DNA of 64,000 bases, taken from the NCBI RefSeq assembly GCF_019264375.1, contig NZ_JAHVAI010000005.1, positions 124,001-188,000 of the forward strand, written 5' to 3'. The notes under the pieces were generated by a model, which did not search any database, was not told the origin of the DNA, and saw only the letters and a list, made by a program, of their open reading frames with translations. Both the position numbers and the translations under genes were made by a program. Of this stretch, positions 56,538-64,000 are shown one piece after another; the first letter of the stretch is position 1; every line of letters begins with the position of its first letter. Source of the stretch: Sedimentimonas flavescens. GTDB lineage: Bacteria > Pseudomonadota > Alphaproteobacteria > Rhodobacterales > Rhodobacteraceae.

Positions 56538-57218
56538 ATGAGCGCGAAATATGCGCCGAAAACAGCCTTTGGCTGGGCTGTCCATCACGCCGAAGAGACT
56601 GCGATTGCAGTGACGCTCGGGGTGATGACGCTGATTACCTTCGTGAACGTGGTGCTGCGCTACGTCTTCGCCCACTCGATGATCTGGGGGCTCGAGGCGA
56701 CGCTGATCCTGTTCGCGTGGCTTGTGCTGCTTGGCATGTCCTACGCCGTCAAGGTGACCGCCCATCTGGGCGTCGACGCGGTTCTGGGCTTGGTGGGGCC
56801 GGGGATGCGCCGCATCCTGGCAATCGCCTCGGCGGTGCTTTGTCTCATCTATGCGTTCCTTCTTCTGAAAGGCGCATGGGATTACTGGGCCCCCTTTGGC
56901 GGGTTCGAGCAGACCGGCGGGCGCTGGTTCCCCGAGGGTTTCATCAAGACCCGGGATCAGGCCTGGTATGAGACCGAGACTATCCCGATGCCGGACTGGC
57001 TGCGCTTCATCGAAGGCCCGATGAACCAGGGAGAGGCCTACAACAAGCTTCCGCGCTTCATCCCTTACTTCATTCTGCCGTTCGGTACGGCGCTGCTGTT
57101 CTTCCGGATTGCTCAGGCAAGCTGGGACATCCTGCGCGGCCGCCGTGAAGCGCTGATCGTCAGCCACGAAGCCGAAGAAGCCGTCGCCGAAGTGCGCCAC
57201 ATGAACGCCGAGGACTGA
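56538..57218 (+). CDS. dctQ: TRAP transporter small permease DctQ
   Basis: A 226-residue membrane protein with four helices. VVLRYVFAHSMIWGLEATLILFAWLVLLGMSYAVK (in parts, near 40) and the extra segment between helices 3 and 4 (about 115-170) are typical of DctQ of the dctPQM type. Start MSAKYAPKTAFGWAVHH at ATG 56538 after AGAGGGACTGACC. It lies between dctP and dctM on one transcript. Confidence 0.93.
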   Translation: MSAKYAPKTAFGWAVHHAEETAIAVTLGVMTLITFVNVVLRYVFAHSMIWGLEATLILFAWLVLLGMSYAVKVTAHLGVDAVLGLVGPGMRRILAIASAVLCLIYAFLLLKGAWDYWAPFGGFEQTGGRWFPEGFIKTRDQAWYETETIPMPDWLRFIEGPMNQGEAYNKLPRFIPYFILPFGTALLFFRIAQASWDILRGRREALIVSHEAEEAVAEVRHMNAED

Positions 57219-57221
57219 TCC

Positions 57222-58610
57222 ATGGAAACCGTCATTCTCTTCACCATGGTGGTCGGCTTCATGCTGATCGGCGTTCCGATCGCCATCTCGCTCGGCCTCA
57301 GCTCGATCCTGTTCCTTCTGTGGTATTCTGATACCTCGCTGGCCTCGGTCGCGCAAACGCTTTACCAGTCGATGGAAGGGCACGCGACGCTGCTGGCAAT
57401 TCCGTTCTTCATCCTGGCCTCCAGCTTCATGTCCACCGGGGGCGTGGCGAAACGGATCATCCGCTTTGCGATCGCCTGCGTCGGGCACCTGCCGGGCGGC
57501 CTGGCCATCGCGGGCGTCTTCGCCTGTATGCTCTTCGCGGCGCTTTCTGGTTCGTCGCCCGCGACCGTGGTTGCCATCGGTTCCATCGTCATCGCGGCGA
57601 TGCGTCAGGTGGGCTACTCCAAGGACTTCGCGGCAGGCGTGATCTGTAACGCCGGTACGCTCGGCATCCTGATCCCGCCCTCGATCGTGATGGTGGTCTA
57701 TGCCTCGGCCACTGACGTTTCGGTCGGGCGCATGTTCCTTGCCGGCGTCATTCCGGGCCTTCTCGCAGGCTTCATGCTGATGGCGACGATCCTGATCATC
57801 GCGATCCGCAAGAACCTGCCCAAGGGCGAGTGGCAGGGCTGGGGCGAGATATTCGACTCGTTCAAGGATGCCTTCTGGGGTCTGATGCTGATCGTCATCA
57901 TCATGGTGGGCCTCTACGGCATCCCGGGCATCACCGCGGGTATCTTCACTCCGACCGAGGCCGCCGCCGTCGCCGCCGTCTACGCCTTCTTCGTCGCGAA
58001 CTTCATCTACCGCGACATGGGGCCGCTGGACGAGGGCGAACAGAAGCTGCCGCTGTGGAGAAAACCGCAGGCGATCATCACCGCCTTCTTCCACCCGGCA
58101 ACCAAGGCGACCCTGTTCGAGGCCGGCAAGCTGACCGTCACCTTGATGTTCATCATCGCCAACGCCCTGATCCTCAAGCACGTCCTGACCGACGAGCAGA
58201 TCCCGCAAAAGATCACCGAGGCGCTTCTGGGCGCGGGTCTGGGTAAGATCATGTTCCTCGTGATCGTGAACGTGATCCTGCTGATCGGCGGTCAGTTCAT
58301 GGAACCCTCGGGGCTGATCCTGATCGTCGCGCCGCTGGTCTTCCCAATTGCGATCGAACTGGGCGTGGACCCGATTCACCTCGGCATCATCATGGTGGTG
58401 AACATGGAGATCGGGATGATCACGCCGCCCGTGGGCCTCAACCTCTTCGTGACCTCGGGCGTGGCCGGCATGCCGATCATGCGGGTCGTGAAGGCGGCGC
58501 TGCCCTTCCTTGCGGTGCTCTTCGTCTTCCTGATCCTGATCACCTATGTACCCTGGCTCAGCACGGTGCTGCCGACGGCCGTCATGGGACCCGAAGTGAT
58601 CGTGAAATAA
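57222..58610 (+). CDS. dctM: TRAP transporter large permease DctM
   Basis: The 462-residue protein is the sodium-coupled translocating subunit, with twelve or more helices. Visible marks are LLAIPFFILASSFMSTGGVAKRII (in parts, near 58), LSGSSPATVVAIGSIV (near 108), GTLGILIPPSIVMVVYA (near 147) and EIGMITPPVGLNLFVTSGVAG near the C terminus. It begins three bases after the dctQ stop and ends the operon; a terminator follows 30 bases later. Confidence 0.95.
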   Translation: METVILFTMVVGFMLIGVPIAISLGLSSILFLLWYSDTSLASVAQTLYQSMEGHATLLAIPFFILASSFMSTGGVAKRIIRFAIACVGHLPGGLAIAGVFACMLFAALSGSSPATVVAIGSIVIAAMRQVGYSKDFAAGVICNAGTLGILIPPSIVMVVYASATDVSVGRMFLAGVIPGLLAGFMLMATILIIAIRKNLPKGEWQGWGEIFDSFKDAFWGLMLIVIIMVGLYGIPGITAGIFTPTEAAAVAAVYAFFVANFIYRDMGPLDEGEQKLPLWRKPQAIITAFFHPATKATLFEAGKLTVTLMFIIANALILKHVLTDEQIPQKITEALLGAGLGKIMFLVIVNVILLIGGQFMEPSGLILIVAPLVFPIAIELGVDPIHLGIIMVVNMEIGMITPPVGLNLFVTSGVAGMPIMRVVKAALPFLAVLFVFLILITYVPWLSTVLPTAVMGPEVIVK

Positions 58611-58640
58611 GGCTCCGCACCCGCGAGCTTCAAGAAAAGG

Positions 58641-58675
58641 AAAGGGCCCCGGCGCGAAACCGGGGCCCTTTCTCC
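58641..58675 (+). terminator. Terminator of dctPQM
   Basis: A perfect 12-bp stem, AAAGGGCCCCGG with CCGGGGCCCTTT, and a seven-base loop, lie 31 bases beyond the dctM stop. Confidence 0.88.
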
Positions 58676-58728
58676 TTGTCCAAATACCTCGGGGGTGAGG
58701 CCCGCAGGGCCGAGGGGGCAGCGCCCCC
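58676..58728 (-). repeat. Rhodobacteraceae-type intergenic repeat after tpiA
   Basis: On the minus strand this reads GGGGGCGCTGCCCCC, then a GGCCCTGCGGGCC hairpin, then CCCCCGAGGTATTTGGA. From memory, CCCGGAGTATTTGGA-type elements occur many times between genes of this family. It lies just beyond the tpiA stop and may end that transcript. Only one full copy is in the window (a fragment, CAAATACCTC, recurs at 46735). Confidence 0.45.
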
Positions 58729-58734
58729 TTTCCC

Positions 58735-59478
58735 TCAGGCGCGCTCCAGCGCGCCGATGATCGCCCCGAAATCGGCAGCCTTCAGCGAGGCGCCGCCTAC
58801 CAGTGCCCCATCGACATTCGAGGTCGCAAAAATCTCGGCCGCGTTCGAGGGCTTGACCGAACCGCCATAGAGCAGCCGGATCTGCGCGCCCTCCGACCCG
58901 AAACGACCGTTCAACTCCGAGCGCATGAAATCATGCACCTCGGCGATCTGCTCCAGCGTCGGCGTGCGGCCGGTTCCGATCGCCCAGACGGGTTCATAGG
59001 CAATGACAGTATTGACCCCGGTCGCCCCGTCGGGGGTCGAGCCGAACAGCTGCCGCCCGATCACTTCAAGCGTGGTTCCCGCGTCGCGCTCGGCCTCGGT
59101 CTCGCCAATGCAGATCACGGCTACCAGCCCTTGGGCGCGCGCGGCCTCGGCCTTGGCGCGGATCATCGCGTCGCTCTCGCCATGATCGGCGCGGCGCTCG
59201 GAATGGCCAACGATCACATGGCTTGCGCCCGCATCGGCCAGCATCTGGGCCGAGATGTCACCGGTATGCGCGCCCGTGAGTTCCATGTGACAATCCTGCC
59301 CACCCACCGAGACACGACCGGCAGCCGTCGCAGCCATCGCCGAAACCAGGGTTGCCGGGGGGCAGAGCAGCACGTCGCAAGCCGGATTGGGATGGGCCGC
59401 GATCAGTGCCTCGACCTCGGACAGGCTGGCCGCCAGCCCGTTCATCTTCCAGTTGCCCGCCGCGAGTTTCTTGCGCAT
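58735..59478 (-). CDS. tpiA: Triosephosphate isomerase
   Basis: TpiA interconverts dihydroxyacetone phosphate and glyceraldehyde 3-phosphate. The 247-residue barrel has the active residues Lys11 (AGNWKMNG), His in VIVGHSERR (near 92) and Glu in [11 protein letters not shown] (near 163), with the phosphate loop [11 protein letters not shown] (near 206). GGGAGGGGCAC precedes ATG 59478, whereas a longer frame upstream has no such site. Confidence 0.97.
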   Translation of the reverse strand: MRKKLAAGNWKMNGLAASLSEVEALIAAHPNPACDVLLCPPATLVSAMAATAAGRVSVGGQDCHMELTGAHTGDISAQMLADAGASHVIVGHSERRADHGESDAMIRAKAEAARAQGLVAVICIGETEAERDAGTTLEVIGRQLFGSTPDGATGVNTVIAYEPVWAIGTGRTPTLEQIAEVHDFMRSELNGRFGSEGAQIRLLYGGSVKPSNAAEIFATSNVDGALVGGASLKAADFGAIIGALERA

Positions 59479-59542
59479 GTGCCCCTCCCATCGTTTGCGC
59501 CACATTAGGGCAGCGCGCGGGCGGGCGCAAAGGGCAATTGGA

Positions 59543-59905
59543 TCAGCCCGCCTCGGGCATGTCCTTGAACTTGATGGATTCCCCGCACCCGCAGGCCTCG
59601 GCCACATTCGGGTTGCGGAACTTGAAGCCGGATTCGAGCAGGCCGACCTCATAGTCGATCTCGGTGCCCAGAAGGAACATCTGCGCCATGGGCGCGATCA
59701 GAACGCGCGCCGGGCCTTCCTCGACCACCATATCCATGGGGCCAGCCTCTTGCGCGACTTCCATGGTATATTCCATGCCCGCGCAGCCGCCCTTCTTGAC
59801 GCCGATGCGGAAGCCCGCAGCGTGCTCGCGCTCCATCAGCCGGGCAATTTGCTGCACGGCGGCCGAGGTGAGCGTAACGGGCGGTTTGCCGGGAATGGCG
59901 AACAT
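59543..59905 (-). CDS. A-type iron-sulfur carrier (IscA/SufA/HesB family)
   Basis: A 120-residue protein with the three A-type cysteines: [10 protein letters not shown] (near 44) and EACGCGES near the C terminus. [16 protein letters not shown] is the family start. It carries Fe-S clusters to target enzymes. It lies 73 bases downstream of the sufT-like gene on the same strand; the sufBCDS genes are not in the window. CAGGAGACCGCC precedes ATG 59905. Confidence 0.9.
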   Translation of the reverse strand: MFAIPGKPPVTLTSAAVQQIARLMEREHAAGFRIGVKKGGCAGMEYTMEVAQEAGPMDMVVEEGPARVLIAPMAQMFLLGTEIDYEVGLLESGFKFRNPNVAEACGCGESIKFKDMPEAG

Positions 59906-59978
59906 GGCGGTCTCCTGAGGTCCAGCGCCAAAGATAGGGGCCGGGGTGGGGCGCGGCAAGGTGCGCGCCCGGATGCGC

Positions 59979-60344
59979 TTACATGAAGCCCAGTTCCAGC
60001 CGCGCTTCGTCGGACATCATGTCCATGCCCCATTGCGGGTCGAAGGTCATCTCGACATCGACGGACTTGATACCATCGACACATTCGACCGCATCCTGCA
60101 CCCAAGTCGGCATCTCGCCGGCCACCGGGCAGCCGGGCGCCGTCAGCGTCATAATGATCTTCACATCGTTCTCGCCGCTGATCTCGATCGTGTAGATCAG
60201 CCCGAGGTCATAGATGTTCACCGGAATCTCGGGGTCGAAGACCGAGCGGCAAGCCTCGACCACGCTATCGTGCAGCGGGTGCTCGGTCGTCGAAGGCTTG
60301 ATCAGAGGAGTGCCTTCAAGGGGGGGCTGGGCATCGGTTGTCAT
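59979..60344 (-). CDS. sufT: SufT-like DUF59 protein
   Basis: A 121-residue protein with a DUF59/MIP18 domain: [22 protein letters not shown] (near 33), [15 protein letters not shown] with the conserved cysteine (near 70), and [19 protein letters not shown] at the end. This matches SufT, which helps mature Fe-S proteins, and the IscA-type gene next door supports it. Start ATG 60344 has a poor ribosome-binding site. Divergent from prfA. Confidence 0.9.
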   Translation of the reverse strand: MTTDAQPPLEGTPLIKPSTTEHPLHDSVVEACRSVFDPEIPVNIYDLGLIYTIEISGENDVKIIMTLTAPGCPVAGEMPTWVQDAVECVDGIKSVDVEMTFDPQWGMDMMSDEARLELGFM

Positions 60345-60460
60345 GGAAAAGTCCGGTTCTCGCGAAAGTCGAGAGTTTATATAGGGAATGGCGCGGCCAA
60401 GGTAAAGGCAGCGATTGCCGCAGGCTTGACCGCAGCGCACTTCCGCGCCAAACCGCTGGC

Positions 60461-61516
60461 ATGGTTCCGTTCGACAAACTCGCCCAGATCACGCAGCGCT
60501 TCGAGTATCTCGAGGCCAGGCTGAACTCATCCGCAGCGCCCGCTGAGATCGCGGCGCTGTCGCGCGAATATTCCGAACTGCGCCCCGTGGTCGAGGAAAT
60601 CGCCGCCTACCGGCAGGCGCTTGACGACGTGCGCGAGGCCGAGGGCTGGCTGTGCGACCCTGAGATGAAGGATCTGGCCGAGGAAGAACTGCCGCGCCTG
60701 CGCGCCCGCATCCCGGAGATGGAGCAGGCCCTGCGCCTGGCCCTTCTGCCCAAGGATGCCGCCGACGCGCGCCCCGCGATCTTGGAAATCCGCCCCGGCA
60801 CCGGTGGCGAAGAGGCTGCGCTGTTCGCGGGCGACCTGCTGCGGATGTATCAGCGCCACGCCGAAAGCCACGGCTGGCGGTTCGAACTGATGGACTTCAC
60901 CGAGACCGAACTTGGCGGCGTCAAGGAGGCCGTCGCGCGGATTGAGGGCGAGGGGGTCTTTGCCCGCCTGAAATACGAATCCGGCGTCCACCGCGTACAG
61001 CGCGTCCCCGAGACCGAAGCCGGCGGGCGCATCCATACCTCGGCCGCGACTGTCGCCGTGCTGCCCGAGGCCGCCGATGTGGACATCGACATTCCCGCCT
61101 CGGACATCCGGATCGACACGATGCGCAGCTCGGGCGCGGGCGGGCAGCACGTCAACACCACCGACTCGGCCGTGCGCATCACCCATATCCCGACCGGGAT
61201 CGTCGTGACCTCGTCCGAGAAATCCCAACACCAGAACCGTGCCAATGCCATGGCCGTTCTGCGTGCCCGGCTTTATGAGGCCGAGCGCGAACGGTTGGCG
61301 ACCGAGCGTGCGGCCGACCGCAAGGCGCAGGTCGGCTCGGGCGACCGGTCCGAACGGATCCGCACCTACAACTTCCCGCAGGGCCGGATGACCGATCACC
61401 GCATCAACCTGACGCTTTACGCGCTGGCCCAGATCATGAACGGCGACCTCGATGAGGTGATCGACGCGCTGACCGCGCATGATCAGGCCGAGAAGCTGGC
61501 GGAGATGGAAGCGTGA
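60461..61516 (+). CDS. prfA: Peptide chain release factor 1
   Basis: RF1 ends translation at UAA and UAG. The 351-residue protein has the catalytic GGQ in [16 protein letters not shown] (near 224). In the stop-codon-reading region a P-x-T-like tripeptide is followed by [20 protein letters not shown], and the C terminus is [12 protein letters not shown]. It starts [21 protein letters not shown] at ATG 60461. The prmC gene that methylates the GGQ glutamine overlaps its stop. Confidence 0.96.
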   Translation: MVPFDKLAQITQRFEYLEARLNSSAAPAEIAALSREYSELRPVVEEIAAYRQALDDVREAEGWLCDPEMKDLAEEELPRLRARIPEMEQALRLALLPKDAADARPAILEIRPGTGGEEAALFAGDLLRMYQRHAESHGWRFELMDFTETELGGVKEAVARIEGEGVFARLKYESGVHRVQRVPETEAGGRIHTSAATVAVLPEAADVDIDIPASDIRIDTMRSSGAGGQHVNTTDSAVRITHIPTGIVVTSSEKSQHQNRANAMAVLRARLYEAERERLATERAADRKAQVGSGDRSERIRTYNFPQGRMTDHRINLTLYALAQIMNGDLDEVIDALTAHDQAEKLAEMEA

Positions 61517-62370
61517 AGGCGCAGGCCGCCCTTGTTCATGGCACCCGGCGGCTTGTCGCAGCGGGGATTGAGGGAGCGGCGCTCGATGCGCGCCGCCTGA
61601 TGGCCCATGCTCTGAATGAGGCACCCGACCGGCTGACGCTGCGCCTTCAGGACGATCTGACCGAGACCGAGCAAGCGGCCTTTGACCGCGCCATCACCGC
61701 GCGCGAGGCCCGTCAGCCGGTCGCGCAGATCACCGGGCGCCGGCTTTTCTGGGGGCATGAGTTTCGCGTGACGCGCGACACGCTCGATCCGCGGCCCGAG
61801 ACCGAGATTCTTGTGGCCGCGGCCATTGAAGAGCCATTCGCCAAGGTGCTCGACCTTGGCACCGGGACCGGCTGCATCCTGATCTCCTGCCTGAAGGGGA
61901 TGCCCTTCGCCGTCGGCACCGGCACCGATGTCTCGCCCGCCGCACTTGCTGTTGCACAAGACAACGCCACCCGGCTTGGCGTCGAGAAACGCGCGCGTTT
62001 CGCGGCGTCCGACTGGTTCGCGGCGATCAACGGGGTCTTCGACCTGATCGTCTCGAACCCGCCCTATATCGCCGAAGACGAGATGGCGGGCCTGTCGGTC
62101 GATGTGCGCGAATGGGAGCCCCTTGGCGCGCTGACCCCCGGCGGTGATGGGCTTGATGCCTACCGCGCTATCGCGCGTGGCGCCGCGCCGCGCCTGATGC
62201 CGGGCGGGCGGGTCTTGCTGGAGATCGGCCCGACACAGGCGCAGCAGGTCAGCGATCTGCTGGCCGCGCAGGGGCTTGAGCGGGTCGAGGTGCGCCAGGA
62301 TCTCGATGGCCGCGACCGCGTGGTGATCGCGCGCAAACCGCTCGAGGGCGGGGGCTGCGGCTGCGCCTGA
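61513..62370 (+). CDS. prmC: Release-factor glutamine methyltransferase PrmC
   Basis: PrmC methylates the GGQ glutamine of RF1/RF2. The 285-residue enzyme has the SAM-binding [16 protein letters not shown] (near 113) and the glutamine-binding NPPY motif in [13 protein letters not shown] (near 178), with an N-terminal helical domain. GTG 61513 overlaps the prfA stop (GTGA), coupling the two. The C terminus is rich in Gly and Cys (GGGCGCA). Confidence 0.95.
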   Translation: MKAQAALVHGTRRLVAAGIEGAALDARRLMAHALNEAPDRLTLRLQDDLTETEQAAFDRAITAREARQPVAQITGRRLFWGHEFRVTRDTLDPRPETEILVAAAIEEPFAKVLDLGTGTGCILISCLKGMPFAVGTGTDVSPAALAVAQDNATRLGVEKRARFAASDWFAAINGVFDLIVSNPPYIAEDEMAGLSVDVREWEPLGALTPGGDGLDAYRAIARGAAPRLMPGGRVLLEIGPTQAQQVSDLLAAQGLERVEVRQDLDGRDRVVIARKPLEGGGCGCA

Positions 62371-62400
62371 TCGGCCGGCTGTGGCACGTCTGCGCATATC

Positions 62401-62417
62401 GGCGGGAAAAACCCGCC
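62401..62417 (+). terminator. Hairpin after prmC
   Basis: GGCGGG-AAAAA-CCCGCC lies 30 bases after the prmC stop, followed by AATTCG. It is a weak terminator candidate. The remaining bases to 62656 (the 286-base gap 62371-62656) show no gene I can support. Confidence 0.5.
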
Positions 62418-62656
62418 AATTCGCGTCCTCGGTGCAGATTTTTGCTTGCGAGTCCTGCCATCCCATGATTAGTCAAACTTGTGCAGGGCGGATGTCGATC
62501 CACCGCACGGCTCAGCTTCACACTGCGGGTCACTTGGTTTCAGGCGGGCACTTGCCCGGTTTCCGAAGGACCAGCCCGCAAGGAACGGCCAGTATCCGCT
62601 TTCCGGATCGCAGCCCAGACGTCAGCAGCCCCACGGGGCAAAACGAACGAAAGCTC

Positions 62657-63241
62657 ATGAGATCTTCGAAATCCCGTTCGCGCAACAAGTCGAACCGCCA
62701 ACGCTCGATCGGCAATATCATCAACCGGGTTTTTGATAGCTCGGGCCCCGAGGGCAAGGTGCGCGGCACGCCGCAGCAGATCATCGACAAGTATCTGATG
62801 CTTGCTCGCGATGCGCAGCTGTCGAACGACCGCGTGGCCGAACAGAACTTCCTTCAGCACGCCGAGCATTACACCCGTATGCTGGGCGAGGCGCAGCGCG
62901 AAATGGCGCGCGAGCAGGAAGAGCGTCAGCGTCAGAACCAGCAAAACGGCCATGGCCAGCGCGAGCGCGGTGAGAACCGCAGCGACGATCAGCCGCGCGA
63001 GGACCAGCCCGAGCCGCAGCCCGCCGCCGCCCCCGAACCGCAGGAGCAACCGGACGAAGGCTCGACCCTGGTCGAAACGCCGGAGATGCGCGCCGAGGCG
63101 GTGATTGCTGCGGCGCCTCCTGCCGCCGAGGGCAAACCGGCCAAGCCGCGCAACCGTCGTGCGCCTCGCAAGCCGCGCGAGCCGAAGGGTGAGGATGCGC
63201 CCACGCCCGAAGCGCCGAGCGAAGCCCCGATCGAAGAATGA
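62657..63241 (+). CDS. DUF4167 protein with low-complexity tail
   Basis: A 194-residue protein. Residues 1-90 match DUF4167: an Arg/Ser/Asn-rich start, GNIINRVFDSSGPEGKVRGTPQQIIDKYLMLARDAQ (in parts), then QNFLQHAEHYTRML. The rest is Gln/Glu/Pro/Ala-rich with a basic AKPRNRRAPRKPREPK patch, likely disordered. The basic N terminus suggests RNA or ribosome association, but function is unknown. ATG 62657 begins the conserved domain; a longer frame upstream looks non-coding. Confidence 0.85.
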   Translation: MRSSKSRSRNKSNRQRSIGNIINRVFDSSGPEGKVRGTPQQIIDKYLMLARDAQLSNDRVAEQNFLQHAEHYTRMLGEAQREMAREQEERQRQNQQNGHGQRERGENRSDDQPREDQPEPQPAAAPEPQEQPDEGSTLVETPEMRAEAVIAAAPPAAEGKPAKPRNRRAPRKPREPKGEDAPTPEAPSEAPIEE

Positions 63242-63288
63242 ATGCCAGAACCGCGCCCCAACCGGCGCGGTTCGCATTTTCAGGGTGC

Positions 63289-64000
63289 TCAGCTGCGCGC
63301 CGCTGCGACCAGGCGCGCGAGGTGGCAAAATTGCTCAAGGCTGACCCGCTCCGCGCGTTCCGTCGGCGCGATACCTGCCTCTTCCAGCAGGCTCTCGATT
63401 TGCGGATGAATACCCTTCAGCGAGGCGCGCAGCATCTTGCGGCGCTGGTTGAAGCCCGCCGCGACCACCCGTTCCAACACCTTCGGATCGGCCGGAAAAC
63501 GCGGCTCGGGCAGGGCGCGCAGATGCACGACGGCGGAATGCACCTTGGGCGCGGGCGTGAAAGCCTCCGGCGGCAGGATCATCACGATCTTCGCCTCACA
63601 GCGCCACTGCGCCAGAAGCGCCAGGCGCCCGTAATGGTTCGAGCCGGGCTTGGCCACGATCCGCTCGGCCACTTCTTTCTGGAACATGAGCGTCAGGCTC
63701 TCCCAGAACGGCGGCCATTCCTTGGGCGTGAGCCAGCGCACCAGAAGCTCGGTCCCGACATTATAGGGCAGGTTGGCCGCAATCCGGATCGGCGGGGTCA
63801 GATGCGCGCGCACATCGACTTCCAGCGCGTCTCCGTTGATCACCTCCAGCCGCCCGGGATAATGCGCGGCAATCTCGGCCAGCGCAGGCAGGCAGCGCGC
63901 ATCCTTCTCGACGGCGAGCACCTTGCGCGCCCCTTCCGCGAGCAATCCGCGCGTCAGCCCGCCCGGTCCCGGCCCGACCTCCAGCACATCATGCCCGGTC
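63289..64000 (-). CDS. rsmA: 16S rRNA dimethyladenosine transferase (3' part; gene runs off the window)
   Basis: RsmA (KsgA) dimethylates two adjacent adenines near the 3' end of 16S rRNA. The visible 237 residues start inside the SAM motif ([18 protein letters not shown]) and include the catalytic [17 protein letters not shown] (near 96 of the visible part). [16 protein letters not shown] and the C-terminal domain with [14 protein letters not shown] follow. The N-terminal part lies beyond base 64000. pdxA often neighbours it in relatives but is not visible here. Confidence 0.94.
   Translation of the reverse strand, partial: TGHDVLEVGPGPGGLTRGLLAEGARKVLAVEKDARCLPALAEIAAHYPGRLEVINGDALEVDVRAHLTPPIRIAANLPYNVGTELLVRWLTPKEWPPFWESLTLMFQKEVAERIVAKPGSNHYGRLALLAQWRCEAKIVMILPPEAFTPAPKVHSAVVHLRALPEPRFPADPKVLERVVAAGFNQRRKMLRASLKGIHPQIESLLEEAGIAPTERAERVSLEQFCHLARLVAAARS

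Noticed and set aside
55377-58379. A 1000-codon open frame on the minus strand
   Set aside because: It runs antisense through dctP, dctQ and dctM, has no ribosome-binding site or recognisable domain, and arises from the codon bias of GC-rich genes.

Overview
The window is a GC-rich, gene-dense piece of bacterial chromosome. Gene content and protein sequences point to an alphaproteobacterium of the Rhodobacteraceae/Paracoccaceae type. Pointers are the order purF-cvpA-radA-mlaFE-alr-dnaB-pyrE-pyrC, the DUF1127, DUF2849, DUF934, DUF6314 and DUF4167 proteins, a GTTC-N7-GTTC SOS box before uvrA, and an ATA-started infC. The genus cannot be fixed from the sequence alone. I see no tRNA, rRNA, insertion sequence, phage gene or CRISPR array, and codon use looks uniform, so this reads as core chromosome. 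No gap between genes exceeds 300 bases; the longest (13838-14129, 42519-42805, 62371-62656) are described below.

Layout. 1-3.1 kb: uvrA with an SOS box. 3.1-4.6 kb: a small secreted protein, a DUF2892 membrane protein and a Crp/Fnr regulator. 4.6-10.4 kb: valine catabolism (mmsB, 3-hydroxyisobutyryl-CoA hydrolase, acyl-CoA dehydrogenase, mmsA) with a divergent LysR gene. 10.5-13.9 kb: a CBS protein, coaD, and two GAPDH genes flanking a 47-residue membrane protein. 14-19.5 kb: a lone fliG, a 49-residue secreted protein, purB, DUF6314, a haem-dependent N-demethylase-like protein, a TM2 protein and an acyltransferase. 19.5-28.8 kb: acnA, a DUF1223 protein, tkt-eamA-lpxL-like, and a coiled-coil/zapA/MliC-like operon. 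28.8-39.1 kb: a long minus-strand housekeeping block from pyrC to purF. 39.2-46.7 kb: small proteins, a glycosyltransferase, a candidate small RNA, a PEP-mutase-like enzyme, an L,D-transpeptidase, infC, an Ala-rich protein and fpr. 46.8-50.5 kb: sulfite/APS reduction genes with a divergent Lrp regulator. 50.5-58.6 kb: a P450, a GNAT, and dctBD-dctPQM for C4-dicarboxylate TRAP transport. 58.7-64 kb: tpiA, Fe-S assembly proteins, prfA-prmC, DUF4167 and the 3' part of rsmA.

The most interesting signals are regulatory. (1) Bases 42612-42787 hold a perfect FNR-type box, a matching -10, and a highly folded ~128-nt transcript ending in a strong terminator. The transcript carries three CUCCCU (anti-Shine-Dalgarno) segments. 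One lies within a 9-base perfect complement to the acnA ribosome-binding site in this same window. (2) LacI-type operators close to GTTANCGNTAAC sit before gap1, gap2 and tkt, suggesting a shared central-carbon regulon. (3) The DctD-like regulator lacks the GAFTGA loop and the Walker A lysine, and two GTGCGNNNTTTCGC repeats 33 bp apart sit before dctP.

The metabolic genes fit an aerobic or facultative heterotroph. It burns branched-chain amino acids to propionyl-CoA, imports C4-dicarboxylates, assimilates sulfate, and may adjust carbon flow to sugar supply and oxygen.
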